From: Malania oleifera
Lineage: Eukaryota; Streptophyta; Magnoliopsida; Santalales; Ximeniaceae
Assembly (NCBI RefSeq): GCF_029873635.1
Contig: NC_080428.1
Coordinates: 62,677,957-62,741,956, forward strand
Length of the DNA: 64,000 nucleotides
Reading direction: 5' to 3'
Under the pieces are notes generated by a model. The model saw only the letters and a program-made list of their open reading frames with translations. It did not search any database and was not told the DNA's origin. A program made the position numbers and the translations under genes. This document shows, in pieces, positions 35,206-48,000 of the stretch (positions within the stretch are counted from its first letter, which is position 1; each line of letters starts with the position of its first letter).

Positions 35206-37295
35206 TGTAACGAGCTACTTATTTACTCATATAAATTGAAACATAATAAATAAAATGGTCAACCCGAACCCGTGCGTATCAGGGACAACTGTCAAAAACA
35301 GCGGAAACCTAAGCAGTAGTAAATTTAAATCACATTTTTGTAACCATAAAATCCAAACACCATAGTTAGCTACATTTCCAAATATCTGTGTCTATATACA
35401 ATCTCCCAAAAATACCAAAATGAACCTAGGATCTTACAACAAAAATCTCCTGATCCTAAATCAGAACTTACCCTTCTAGCAGGGAACTTAACTCACTCAG
35501 TGGTAGCCCTAGCCCGCCGGTCTCTCTGGGTTTCTTGAAAATCATTTAATGTTCGGGGGTGAGACACTTCTCAGTAAAGGAAAATAAACTAAATACAATT
35601 GTGTGGCAACATGAATACTTAATGAAAATATAGATATACAGTACAAACTTCATACCAGAAAACATTCATCATTTCATAATTGCAAAAACATATACTTTTA
35701 TGTTTCTAATACATCATACTGATCATAACTGTCTGGTATATCTAATAATACTGAAAAACAAATCCAGGATGAATAACTAGCTGATGTCATGTATTACCCC
35801 CCATGATGGGTTGTGCAGCCCGAAGGCCGAACCCGACAATGGCTAGCCGAGTCAAAAATGTCTATAAGTACGATGGGTCCGCCACACCCTAGTCCGAACT
35901 ACCAGGTGGACGTCTACACTCTACACTGAAAGCCACATCGACTATCCATCTCCCACTCCCTCGTGGGGTGGTTAGCACCAATCTGATCATAGATATCTGA
36001 TCTATAAGCTACGGTACCGTGCTCTTGAACTGAACTAAACTAACATCCGGGTTCTGTTAACATATAGTACATGATAATATAACATTTAACATAAATTGAT
36101 TGATAGCATTTTTATAATTTCATAAATGCGGCCTCGTGCCAAACATTTCATAAATACGGCATCGCGCCGAACATTTCATAAATACGGCCTCGTGCCGAAA
36201 TCATACATAAAACATGACCTTGCACCGGCTATCAATCATGGCCTTGCGCCGAATATTTCATACATAACATTTTGAATAATAAATCATTATTATGTACCTA
36301 AAATCATAATGTACTGTATTCTTTCATAATCTTTGAAAAACATACTTCATTCATTACATTGTCATATCATAATATTTCTCATATAAAATAATATTCATGT
36401 CACACATTTGCTATATAAAACCATACATTATATTCTAAAATTATAATTTCTGGCATCTCACACATACATATACATTTCAACATAATAGCAGTATTTTTCC
36501 AAATGTGTACTTCCTTCATAATATACATATATAATACATGTTTTCCTGAAAAATAATTTACTGATAAATAATAATAATTTTGCATGTAAAATAACTGCTT
36601 TAGTTTATTCCCTTACCTGACACTGAAAGAAACCCCCTAAAATTTTCAGTCCTACACACGCAGGGTTCCTCGTTCAACTCCCTAAAAATAATAACTCACA
36701 GAACTAAACTTTGGTACGTGTATATCATTTCCTATAACTACAGTAAGACCAAATTCGGCATAAAAAGTCTTACCTCAACTTAGGGATAAATTTCAACGAA
36801 GTTTCACAGACGATCCGCTCCAGAAAATATGCAAAGAACTTCTCCAAGAGCGTCGTGGTGGCTTCAGATCCTCGAATCGGCGAAAATCTGACCCGAAATC
36901 GAAGAGAGAAGGGAGAGAAACCGAAGGGAGAGAGAGATAGTGAAATTTTCTTAATTTTCTGCATTTAAATGCGGGTTTTTTCTATTTATAGGGTCAGATT
37001 TTTTGACGAGACACGTCACCTCATCGACGAGTCCTATAGAAAGTTCGTCAACGAACCTGCACCCTCGTCGATGAATTTCAGATTTCTAAAATCCTCTCTC
37101 AATATCTTCTCGTCGACGAATCCCCTGTGTTCGTCGATGATGACCTGATAAATTTCCTTGGTTATTTCTCCCAAAATGCAATGTCGTCGACGAATGCAAA
37201 GTGTTCATCGACGAAGTCTGCTGCCTCCTTCTGTTTCTGTTTTCATTTCTCTTCCTCTTTATTATTTAAATACCATTATTATTCGGGTCATTATA
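35206..37295 (-). repeat. Element B, 3' LTR (2090 bp)
   Basis: It runs from TGTAACGAGC to GGGTCATTATA on the plus strand. It contains GGTGAGACACTTCTCAGTAAAGG, the palindromic core ACGGTACCGT (near 36011), tandem 26-29-bp units with AATACGGCCTCGTGCCGAA (36125-36250), a TATA box (TATAAATAGA on the minus strand near 36981-36990) and the TCGTCGACGA array (37001-37218). Confidence 0.9.
37001..37218. repeat. TCGTCGACGA array in the element B 3' LTR
   Basis: Eight degenerate copies of the palindrome TCGTCGACGA in about 220 bp, between the LTR start and the TATA box in the sense direction. Several copies differ by C-to-T or G-to-A changes at CpG positions. Confidence 0.85.
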
Positions 37296-37325
37296 TTCTC
37301 CCCTCCTTATAAAATTTCATCCTCG
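37296..37325 (-). other. Element B polypurine tract
   Basis: AAGGAGGGGAGAA on the minus strand directly precedes the LTR end, in the position and composition expected of the plus-strand primer. Confidence 0.7.
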
Positions 37326-37559
37326 AAATTTACTATCCATAGAATTCATCATCCCTTAATAGGCAAAATGGTCTACTTATTTTATTAATTACCCTCACTT
37401 ATGGCGGAGGAATACCGTGGTTACATTTCAAGTTCTGGGAGATTACATAAACCAAAAGAAAATTCCCCCAAAACTAAAATACCACTTACTACTAGAATAT
37501 TACATGTACCTACAAAAGAAACATTACATATTTACTCACATTTCTTAATCACATATGGA

Positions 37560-39136
37560 CTTATTGGAATAATTGCTGGTATTTCTATCTGATTTGTTCC
37601 TCAAGCTCCCAAGAAGCCTCTTCTACTGCATGATTCCTCCAAACTCCAGATTCCTGCAGCGATGGTCGGCATAACTCTTTAGTCGGCTCTGAGCTACATT
37701 GATTCTATCCCTGATGATCCGAATTTTATCGTACGCCTGTTGTACCAACTCTGGCCCCACAACTCGTCGCTCACCCATCTCGTCCCAATATAAAGGAGAT
37801 CGACATCTCCTATCGTACAATGCCTCAAACGGTGCCATATCAATGTTGGCCTGAAAACTGTTATTAAACGCGAATTCCACCAGTGGCAACTACCCCCAAA
37901 ATCTAGGACACATGCTCGGAGCATATCTTCTAGTATCTGTATCGTCCTCTCAGTCTGCCCATCTGAATGAGGATGGAATGTCGTGCTGAAAGATAGTTGA
38001 GGCTCTAAAGCTTCCTACAAGCTTCTCTAGAACCGTGACGTGAAACGCAAGTCTCGATCTAACACTATAGATACTGGCACCCCATGAGAATGAACTATCT
38101 CCTAGACGTAAATCTCCGCCAAATAGCTGAGGGGATAGCTGATCTTGATAGGGAGGAAATGGGTGGTCTTAGTCAACCGATCTACTATCACCTGAATCAC
38201 ATTCTGGTCATGCAATGTCGACGGCAGCCTTGACACAAAATCCATAGATATGTGATCTCACTTCCACTCTGGGATAAATAACGGCTGCAATTGACCCGCT
38301 GGTCTCTGGTGCTCAGCATTTACCTGCTGGCACGTCAAGCACTGGGCTACATACTCGACAATCTCTCTCTTCATACCACTCCACCAATAAAACTCTCGCA
38401 GATCCCTGTACATTTTCGTACTGCCGGGATGAACCATATACAAAGATCTGTGAGCCTCCTCCACAATAGTCTTCTTAATGTTAGTATCGGCAGGAACACA
38501 TAATCTGGAACGAAATCGCAAAGTTCCGTCATTTGCAATACTGAATTCCTCCCCCTGACCACTCTGCACTCTGTCCATCACTTCTACTAGTTCTGGGTCT
38601 TCTTTCTGGGCGGCTTTAATTCTTTCCTGCAGAGTAGATTGTACCATTAGGCTGGCGATACATACTAGAGGATTTCTCTCTATCAATTCAATGTCGAGTC
38701 TCTTCAAATCCATCATGATCATATGCTGGATCTCCATAGCCGTCAAAGCTGATTCCCCATACTTCCTACTCAGTGCATCAGCTACCATGTTTGTTTTTCC
38801 TGGGTGATAACTGATGGTACAATCAAAATCTTTAATCAACTCTAACCACATTCTCTGTCTCATATTTAATTCCTTTTGAGTGAAGAAATACTTTAAGCTC
38901 TTGTGGTTAGAGAAAATCTCACACTGCTCGCCGTACAGGTAATGCCTCCAAATTTTCAATGCGTGTACCACTGCAGCCAATTCAAGATCATGGGTAGGGT
39001 AGTTCTTTTTGTATTCTTTCAACGATCTAGACGCATACGCCACTACTCTGCCATGCTGCATCAACACATAGTCAAGTCCCTTTAAGAACGCATCACTGTA
39101 GATAGTATAACCCTCACCCCCAGACGGGATGATCAA
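37560..39136 (-). pseudogene. Element B RNase H, integrase and chromodomain region (fossil)
   Basis: The minus strand encodes RNase H ([34 protein letters not shown]), the HHCC zinc domain of integrase (H...H followed by [16 protein letters not shown]), part of the integrase end (FNNSFQANIDMAPFEALYD) and a chromodomain-like tail. Broken remnant; the chromodomain would have guided integration into heterochromatin. Confidence 0.85.
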
Positions 39137-39418
39137 TACCAGTGTTGTGACTAGTCTCTACTTCAATTCTTGAAAAATCTGCTCACAGCTGTCGTCCCAT
39201 TCAAATCTAGCATTCTTTCTATTCAATCGTGTCAGAGGGCCTAATAAAGCTGAGAACCTCTCGACAAATCGACGGTAATATCCAGCTAACCCCAAGAAAC
39301 TCGTGATCTCCTAGACGTTCCTCGGTCTAGCCCAATTCACTACTACCTCAATCTTATTGGGATCCATAGAAATTCCATCTCCTAAGATAACATGCCCCAA
39401 AAATACAACTTCCTCGAG

Positions 39419-40282
39419 TCAGAAGTCACATTTACTGAACTTTGCATACAACTTCTTTTCTCTAAGCATCTGTAAAATCTGCCTCAAATGTATCTCGTGC
39501 TCCTCATAGCTTCTCGAATAGACCAATACATCATCAATAAAAACAAGAACAAACTGATCTAAATATGGATGATAGATCCTATTCATCAAATCCATAAATA
39601 TCGTAGGAGCATTCGTCAGGCCAAATGGTATAACCAAGAACTCGTAATGCCCATACCTGGTCCTGAAAGCCGCCTTCGATACATCTTCTGCTCTCACCTT
39701 TACCTGATGGTAGCCTGACTTAAGGTCGATCTTAGAATATACCCGTGTACCCTGGAGCTGGTCAAACAAATCATCGATACGGGGTAGAGGATGCTTGTTC
39801 TTGATAGTCACTTTATTAATCTCCCTGTAATCTATGCATATCCTCATAGACCTGTCCTTCTTCTTCATGAACAGTACTGTAGTTTCCCACGGTGATACAC
39901 TAGGTCGTATGAATCCCTTATCAAGCAAATCCTACAACTGATCTTTCAATTCTGTCAACTCTGCTGGCACTATTTGGTACGGTGCTTTAAAGATCGGCGC
40001 TGTACCTAGAAGTAGATCAATGGAAAAATCTACCTCATGATCAGGTGGTAAACCTGGCAATTTATCTGGAAACATATCAGTAAACTCCTTTACTACTGGC
40101 GTACTGGTGAGTTCAACTTCATTCCCTGTTGTTTCCTTCACGAAGGCCACGAATCCATGGCAACCACTCAAAAGCAGTCTCCTTGCCTGAACAGCTAAAA
40201 CCATTTGAGGTAGAGATTGCACTCGTGACCCTGTAAATTTGAATTCTGGTTTTCCTAGCGGTCTAAAAATTACTTCTCTCAC
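39419..40282 (-). pseudogene. Element B reverse transcriptase region (fossil)
   Basis: Gypsy reverse transcriptase blocks follow in order: [59 protein letters not shown] and the catalytic [12 protein letters not shown]. These are the classic motifs of Tekay/Del-type elements. The region carries breaks. Confidence 0.88.
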
Positions 40283-40476
40283 ATGGCAGTCTATACTGGA
40301 AAAATTAGCTACTAATCAATCCATGCCAAAAATAATATCAAACTCATGCATGTCCAGCACTACCAAATCAGCAGATAGAATCCTTCCCTGAACATCAATT
40401 GGATAACCACGAAGTACCCTACTACATCTCACCGCTAACCCAGTCAGTGTAGCTACTAATATGCAACATCTAATGT

Positions 40477-41625
40477 CTATGTTTTAGCCCCACACAATTT
40501 AACACATCTCATAGATACAAACGAGTGTGTGGCCCCTGAGTCAAATAATGTAATAAATTTAAACGAAAACATATTAATCATACCTGTCACCACGTTGCCG
40601 GCTATCTCAGCATCACCCGACATTAAAGCAAAAACCCTAGCTGGAGCCATATTCCACTGCTGGCCTCCACGTGGCATTTGGTAGCCTCATCGAACAGGTC
40701 TAGGAGCAGGAGCAGTGCCAATATGAACCTGACACTCCCTCATCATATGTCCTGGCTCCCCACATCGGTAGCAGACACCTCGCCCTGCACGACACTCCCC
40801 CAGGTGTCTCTTTCCGCAAGACGAGCAAGCTGGAGATGGCTGCACACCCTGAACACCTCGATTCGCGGTCTCCTGTCTCCGGTCTCTGTAATAGCCACCT
40901 CTCTTCCATGAACCACGGCCGACTCCCTGTTGGGAACCAGAAGGTTCGGATCTCTTCTTCTATCTCTGCTCCTCAGCCTCCAACTGCTCCCCAATCTCTA
41001 CTATAGTGGTTCTATCCACCAGCTCAGCAAAATCCTGCAACTTCAATATCGACACCTGCTTATAAATTTCTCTCCTCATACCTCTCTCAAACTGTCGTTC
41101 CTTCTTTGCTTCATCTAGTATGATGTACGGGGCAAAGTGGGATAACTCGATAAATCTCGCCGTGTACTGCTGTACGGTCTGCTATCCCTGCTTCAGATTC
41201 AGGAACTCCTCAATCTTTGCTTCCTTGGACAAGGCACCTGTCGAAAAATGTCTCCTTAAACCGCTCCCATGTCATCTCTACAGGTATAGTCCTCTGCTGC
41301 TCTAAAAGTTTCACTGCCGACCACCATCTCTTGGTCTCCCCAGTCAATCTGTAGGTAGCAAATAGCACCCTTTGCTCATCAGAACACTATAGCACTACAA
41401 ATATTTTCTCAATCTCCTGCACCCAATTTTCAGCAACTTCCGGATCTGTTCCTCTTGAGAAAACTGGACGATTCATATTTATAAATTTCTCAATCGTGCT
41501 ACCGTGGCCTGCCGATGGACCACCCTGTTCCCTCGAACTCCTGCCAATTTCTGCCATAACTTGTTGTGCCACGCTGCGTAAGACGGCATCCGAATCACTA
41601 CCCGCAGTGCCTGAGGGTCTAGCAC
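40477..41625 (-). pseudogene. Element B protease and gag region (fossil)
   Basis: Minus-strand traces include the aspartic protease region (LFDSGATHSFVS), a zinc knuckle of CYRCGEPGHMMREC type near 40740-40785, and gag C-terminal sequence (FINMNRPVFSRGTDPEVAENW). Gag is interrupted at 41626 by solo LTR C. Broken remnant. Confidence 0.8.
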
Positions 41626-44166
41626 TGTGACGCCCCTACCCGCCAAGTGGGGCCCGAGTGCCAGGTGTTTCAATCACCTGTATCTGATACCATAATTAAC
41701 ATACACGCAGCGGCACATGAATAAATAACCTCAAATAAATACCAGAGTTCTATATAACAACCAAAAATCAACACTATAACATCCAAATAACTGTATCCAC
41801 AACCAGCATTTAAAACGTAATTCCGTACAAATATATCTATACATATATTAATATCTCACAATACCCCAAAAAGAAACTATCACAAACAGTCCCAGCCTAG
41901 GCCTTCAAACCCGGTCTCCAGAAGAACCTGAAAAATTGTTAATCCACTAGGGTGAGACACGTCTCAGTAAGGGTGGAATAAATTATAACAGTGTGTGACA
42001 AATGAGTTTTAATATTTATAACTTAAAATAAACTGCTTCTTATATAACATCAATAACAACTGAGAAAATGTACCATTAATAACATTCCCGACATCCAATA
42101 TCACACACACATTCAATATGCACAAGTATATAATTTTTATGCAAGCGAAAGTCCCCAAGGATAGGGAAGATTACCCGCCCATACAAGTAGCTTCCCTCTG
42201 CTCTGGTACTAAAAACTACTTACCAGAGCACTCACCTTACTCAGTAAGCCCTTAGGTGAAGTATTATCTTGCCGCTAGTCCACAGATAATTATTATTTTA
42301 AAGGCGAAGGTTTCCGAGGATCGGGATGTCTACCCGCCCATACAAGTAGCATCCCTTTGCACTGATACCAAGAAACTACCTAACAGAGCACTCGCCTTTC
42401 TCAGCAAGCTCCCGGTGGTATGTTTACCTCGCCGCATGCACACACATGCATTCACAATATGCTATACCATTATTTTTATGCTATAATTAAATTCACATGC
42501 ACACAACACATCCACACAGGAATCATGCATCTCATACTTCATCTTCCAATGTCCTCAGTACGTGGCCCACACAGAGCAACTGCGTACATGTCAGTACGTG
42601 GCCCACACAGGCACCTACGTACTTCTTATCTACACATGGCCCACACAGGTACCACTAACCGCACAGGGTACATAACATGGCCCACACAGGCGCCATTATC
42701 CACACAGGATATAACGTGGCCCACACAGGCACCACTACCCACACAGGGTATATAACATGGCCCACACAGGCGCCATTATTCACCAGTATCCAATCCCCAT
42801 GACCTACCCGTCATACATCAGTAGAACAAGCTCCTCGACCTGCCAATGTCCTACCCCATATAAATAACGATATGACGAGCTCCTCGACCTGCCAACGTCA
42901 CATCATCATTTATATATAGGCAATATAACAACCTCCTCATGCCAACGTTATATTGAGATGCATACGAATAACCACACAGTTAGTTCACACAAACGCATTA
43001 AATCATTTCCACACAGGAATCAAACATAACAACTCATTCATCTTACCATAATCATTTCAAACACCCCCACATGCAAACTCAAATACCACAGTAATTCATA
43101 TCCAATTTATTAGGAAAATTACTCCCATGTCACACGAATTTAATATCATAAACAATTATCCCAAATATAACTGTAAACCAAATAATCATTTTTTTTCCAG
43201 TAATCAAACTATTCTGAAAATCATATAAATAAATAATAAATTTCGTATGCTTGTAAATAATTGGTTCACTTTAATAAAATACTGATATAATTTTATTCCC
43301 CCTTACCTGATTCCCTGAATTACGCTTGCAGGGCTCCCAAACTTATACCCGCGACGCTCACCCGAACCCTGATTCAATCAAATCAACCCCAATAAAATAT
43401 TATTTTAACATTTCCTAATTTATAATAATTAAATGATAATTAATTTCTAAATAACACATTTATCCTAATTTTGGACTATTTCTACAATAACCCCACGAGA
43501 ATTTCACTCCGCTAGACTTGTAGAGAATCATCCCTAGATTCTCGTGGTGGTGTCCGATCGCCCATTTGGCTTAAAATTTAGGAAAAATTGAGATAAGAAT
43601 GAGAATTTGGCTTACCCCACGAGATATTCCCACGTTACTCCTACGACAAATCCACTTCGGTAGATATGTCGGTGGCGAAGAATGGAGTTCAGTGATATCT
43701 TCAGATTTCCAATTGGGCGAGAATCGACCGTAAAATTGTAGAAGAAAGAGGAGTGGAGAGTGAGAGAATATATTTAATTTTTTTCTTTCTCTTTCTTTCT
43801 TTCCTTTCTTATCTGTTCTGTGCGCGTGAATTGTTTTTTCTCCTCTTTCCTTCTGTTTTGTTCCAGCGAGAAAACTTACACACTAAGTTTTCGTTTTTTT
43901 TTTCTTTTCTTTTCTCTTTTTTTTTTTTCTTCTTTCCTTTATCCTTTCTTTAATATATATATATATATATACTTACTTATATATACTTTTATATATATAT
44001 ATACTTACATATATACTTTTATATATATATCCAAAATCCTTAAATTTATTAATTTAATTAATTTTATTAATAATAATTAATTAATAATAATAATAAATTT
44101 TTTTTTAATTAATAATTTTTTTATTTTATTTATTTATTTATTTATTTATTTATTTGGGTCGTTACA
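41626..44166 (-). mobile_element. Solo LTR C (2541 bp), inserted in element B gag
   Basis: It runs from TGTGACGCCCCTACCCG to GGGTCGTTACA and is flanked by an exact 5-bp duplication AGCAC (41621-41625 and 44167-44171). It has no coding capacity. Inside are a doubled unit of 157 bp (42147 and 42304), a run of at least seven GGCCCACACAGG-type units (42559-42770), CT-rich stretches (43775-43935), (TA)n runs (43950-44030) and (TTTA)n (44128-44155). It has the same general layout as the other long gypsy LTRs but is a different family. It is younger than B. Confidence 0.88.
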
Positions 44167-44171
44167 AGCAC

Positions 44172-44531
44172 CCTCATTCCCACTAGCATGGGCACTACTG
44201 CCACCTAGGTCCATCCTGAAAAACAAGTAACTTAACTCAAGACCCCTTCACTATACATATCATCTAACCAATATAGTGTTTATTCCTAATTAATTCATCT
44301 CTCCTGATCTTAATTCAAGGTTCAATCCTACAACCTAGATACCCAACCCGATGATAATTTACCATGACTTTCCTGAAATCGTCACCCCAAGAAAACCACA
44401 CAAACCACCACGGAAGTCCTGCATCTAGACTACAAAACCGGACCTCAAATCCCTTTATCCTATACTCTGGTATTATTACTGTTGCACTCTAAAGTCTACA
44501 AAACCTAGTATCCTAGGCTTGGATACCAAAC
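44172..44531 (-). other. Element B gag start, leader and primer-binding region
   Basis: This short stretch between solo LTR C and the 5' LTR holds the beginning of gag and the leader. TTTGGTATCCAAGCC on the minus strand, directly beside the LTR, is the primer-binding position and resembles a diverged initiator-Met tRNA site. Confidence 0.55.
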
Positions 44532-46639
44532 TGTAACGACCTGCTTATTTACTCATATAAATTGAAACACAATAAATAAAATGGTCAACCCGAACTCGTT
44601 GGTATCGAGGACAACTGTCAAACACAGCAGAAACCTAAGCAGCAATAAATTTTAATCACATTTTCGTAACCATAAAATCCAAACACCAGAGTTAGCTACA
44701 TTTCCAAATATCTTTGTTTATATACAATCTCCCAAAAATACAAAAATGAACCTAGGATCTTACAACAAAAATCTCCTGATCTTAGATCAGAACTTACCCT
44801 TCTAGTAGAAAAACTCAACTCACTCAGCGGCGGCCCTGACCCGCCGGTCTCTCTAGGTTTCCTGAAAATCATGTAATGTTCAGGGGTGAGACACTTCTCA
44901 GTAAGGGAAAATAAACTAAATACAACTGTGTGGCAACATGAATACTTAATGAAAATATAGATATACAGTACAAATTAACTTCATACCAAAAAACATTCCT
45001 CATTTCATAATCGCAAAAACATATAATTTCATATTTCTAATACATCATACTGATCATAACTGTCTGGTATATCTAATAATACTGAAAAACATATCGAGGA
45101 TGAATAGCTAGCTGATGTCATGTATTAAGCCCCATGACAGGTTGTGCAGCTTGAAGGCGGGACCCGACAATGGCTGGCCAACCACTGCCGAGTCAAAAAT
45201 GTCTGTAAGTACGATGGGCCCGCCACACCCTGGTCCGGACTGCCAGGTGGACGTCTACACTCTACACTAAAAGTCACATCGACTATCCATCTCTCACCCC
45301 CTCGTGGGGTGGTTAGCACCAATATAATCGTAGATATTTGATCTATAAGCTACGGTACCGTGCTCCTGAACTGAACTAAACTAACATCCGGGTTCTGATA
45401 ACATATAGTACATGATAATATAACATTTAACATAAATAGATTGATAAAATTTCTATAATTTCATAAATACGGCCTCGCGCCGAACATTTCATAAATACGG
45501 CCTCGTGCCGAAATCATACATAAAATATGGCCTCGCACCAGCTATCAATTATGGCCTTGCGCCGAATATTTCATACATAACATTTTGAATAATAAATCAT
45601 TATCATGTACTTTAAAATCATAATGTACTGTATCTTTCATAATCTCTGAAAAACATACTTCATTCATAACATTGTCATATCATAATATTTCTCACATAAA
45701 ATAATATTCATGCCACACATTTGCTGTATAAAACCATACATTATATTCTAAAATCATAATTTCTGGCATCTCATACATATATATACATTTCAACATAATA
45801 GCAGTATTTTCCCAAATGTGCATTTCCTTTGTAATATACATATATAATGCATGCTTTTCTGAAAATTAATTTACTGATAAATAATAATAATTTTGCATGA
45901 AAAATAACTGCTTTAATTTATTCCCTTACCTGACACTGAAAGAAACCCCCTAAAATTTTCGGTCCTACACACGCAGGAATCCCCGTTTGACTCACTGAAA
46001 ACAATAACTCACAGAATTAAATTTCAGTATTTTCACGTGTATATCATTTCCTATAACTACAGTAAGACCAAATTTGGCATAAAAAGCCTTACCTCAACTC
46101 AGAGATGAATTTCAACGGAGTTCCTCCAACAATCCGCTTCGACAAATATGCAGAGAACTTATCCAAGAACGTCGTAGTGGCTTCAGATCCTCGAACCGGT
46201 GAAAATCTGACCCGAAATCGAAGAGAGAAGGGAGAGAAACTGAAGGGAGAGAGAGTGTGAGTGAAATTTTCTTAATTTTCTGCATTTAAATGCAAGTTTT
46301 TGCTATTTATAGGGTCGGATTCGTCGACGAGACACGTCAGCTTGTCGACGAGTCCTGTAGAAAGTTTGTCGACGAAGCTACCCTCGTCGAAAAATTTCAG
46401 ATTTCCCCAAAATCCTCTCTCAGTATCTTCTCATCAACGAAACTTGGCTTCGTCGACGAGACCCTCTTGTACCCTCGTGGACGAATCCCCTGTGTTCGTC
46501 GACGAGGACTTGATGCATTTCCTTGGTTATTTCTCCCAAAATGCAATGTCATCGACGAAGTCTACTACCTCCTTCTGTTTTTGTTTCAATTTCCCTTCCT
46601 CTTTACTATTTAAATACCATTATTATTCGGGTCATTACA
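44532..46639 (-). repeat. Element B, 5' LTR (2108 bp)
   Basis: It runs from TGTAACGACC to GGGTCATTACA and matches the 3' LTR throughout: ACGGTACCGT near 45351, AATACGGCCTCG units at 45465-45560, TATA box near 46303-46312, and TCGTCGACGA array at 46319-46562. Confidence 0.9.
46319..46562. repeat. TCGTCGACGA array in the element B 5' LTR
   Basis: Nine degenerate copies of TCGTCGACGA lie directly upstream of the TATA box in the sense (minus) direction. Confidence 0.85.
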
Positions 46640-48000
46640 AAAATTGTGTGGCAGATGAATGATATTTTAAGGTTATGGTATAACCGAGTTTGTGAATGTT
46701 TGTAAAATACTAGAATTGTTTGCGAAATACTGGAACTGTTTGTGAAAAATGTAGGGATTTGATACAGCAGCTATGAGCCGAGTTTTATATGATGGCTACG
46801 AGGGTTGTGATTTGATATAGCAACTATGAGCCGAGTTTTATATGACGGCCGTGAGGGCCAGGATTTGATATAGCGGCTGTGAGTCGAGATGTATATGACA
46901 GTCGGGGCAAGTTTTATAATATGATAGATTTCATACGAAATAAGTTTGAAATACAGTTTTTATTACTTAAATTGCATAATATGCTTTAAGAACTCTGAGG
47001 ACCAGTTATGTTACGAGCACGGTACCATTGCTAGAGATTCAGTATTTGGCCATGTACGCCCACACTGTTTTAGATGAAAGTGTAGAGTGGTCTCAACCTG
47101 ATTAGCCTCAGTAGAGGGTGTACCTTCCCTGGAAGCCCGAACTTTAAGGATGTGGTAGGGCAATTTAAATCCCGCAAGCAAGTTGCGAATGCCTGCGTAA
47201 TCGTAGTTAGATGCAGACATAAGATTTGACTTTGTCTAGGTTGATCACCTCAGGCATAGTCCAGCATTCAGGTCGCACAACTCGTGCCATGGGGGAAGTA
47301 AATGGTGTTAGTCTCAGGAAATGTCTTTTATGCATATCTATAGTGTAACGACCTGGTAATTTTCTTATATTTATATATATTAAGTTAAACTGCACTGATA
47401 TCTCTCGATTGAATAAAACATCAACATAGGCAGTGAGAAGCTGAAGTAAAGTATCCACAACCATATACCTATACAATACAAAACCAAAGTGCTAAATACT
47501 CCCAAAATATACATACATAACTAAACTAGGGCTACACAAAAATATCCCTCTTTCCCAAAAACACTCACCCTACTAGTAGGATAGCACTGTAGCCCCTTCT
47601 ATCTGCGAGCCTGTTCTGCTAGCCTAACTGGATCAAATGAAAAATATTAAATTATTGGGATGAGACGACGCTCAGTAAGATGAAACATGCTATTACTAGG
47701 GTGTAGCAAGTGAGTCTTATACTTGAAAAAAGAATCTGATTTAAAACAAGGTACTATATATATAACAAAACTGAGAAAAACCTGAATACCTGTTATCATA
47801 TAAAACATGCTTATCTAGCTTAACATAAATTGATTATTCAGAATGTTCTATTCATAATACTGATAATACTTATAAGTATAACTGTCGTCTGTAAATATGA
47901 TCATAATATATAAAAATAATAACTGTGAAAATTCCCTTAATGGATAACTGAAGTCATGAATTAACCCCTCATGATAGGGTTGTGTGGCCTGAAGGCGGGA

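Larger units (their letters stand above)
35206..46639 (-). mobile_element. Ty3/gypsy chromovirus B (Tekay/Del-like), with both LTRs
   Basis: Two long LTRs (35206-37295 and 44532-46639) enclose gag, protease, reverse transcriptase, RNase H and integrase in gypsy order on the minus strand. An exact 5-bp duplication AAAAT (35201-35205 and 46640-46644) flanks the whole. Solo LTR C (41626-44166) is inserted in its gag region; without it the element is about 8.9 kb. A chromodomain-like end (AVEEASWELEEQIR) near 37590 places it among chromoviruses. The structure looks whole, but the genes carry several breaks. By eye the first ~235 bp of the LTRs differ at roughly 8% of positions, suggesting an age of a few million years or more, depending on the rate. 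Confidence 0.9.

Noticed and set aside
42559-42770. CRISPR-like regular repeats (GGCCCACACAGG units)
   Set aside because: The spacing is irregular, the units are degenerate, and the context is a plant LTR; this is a minisatellite.
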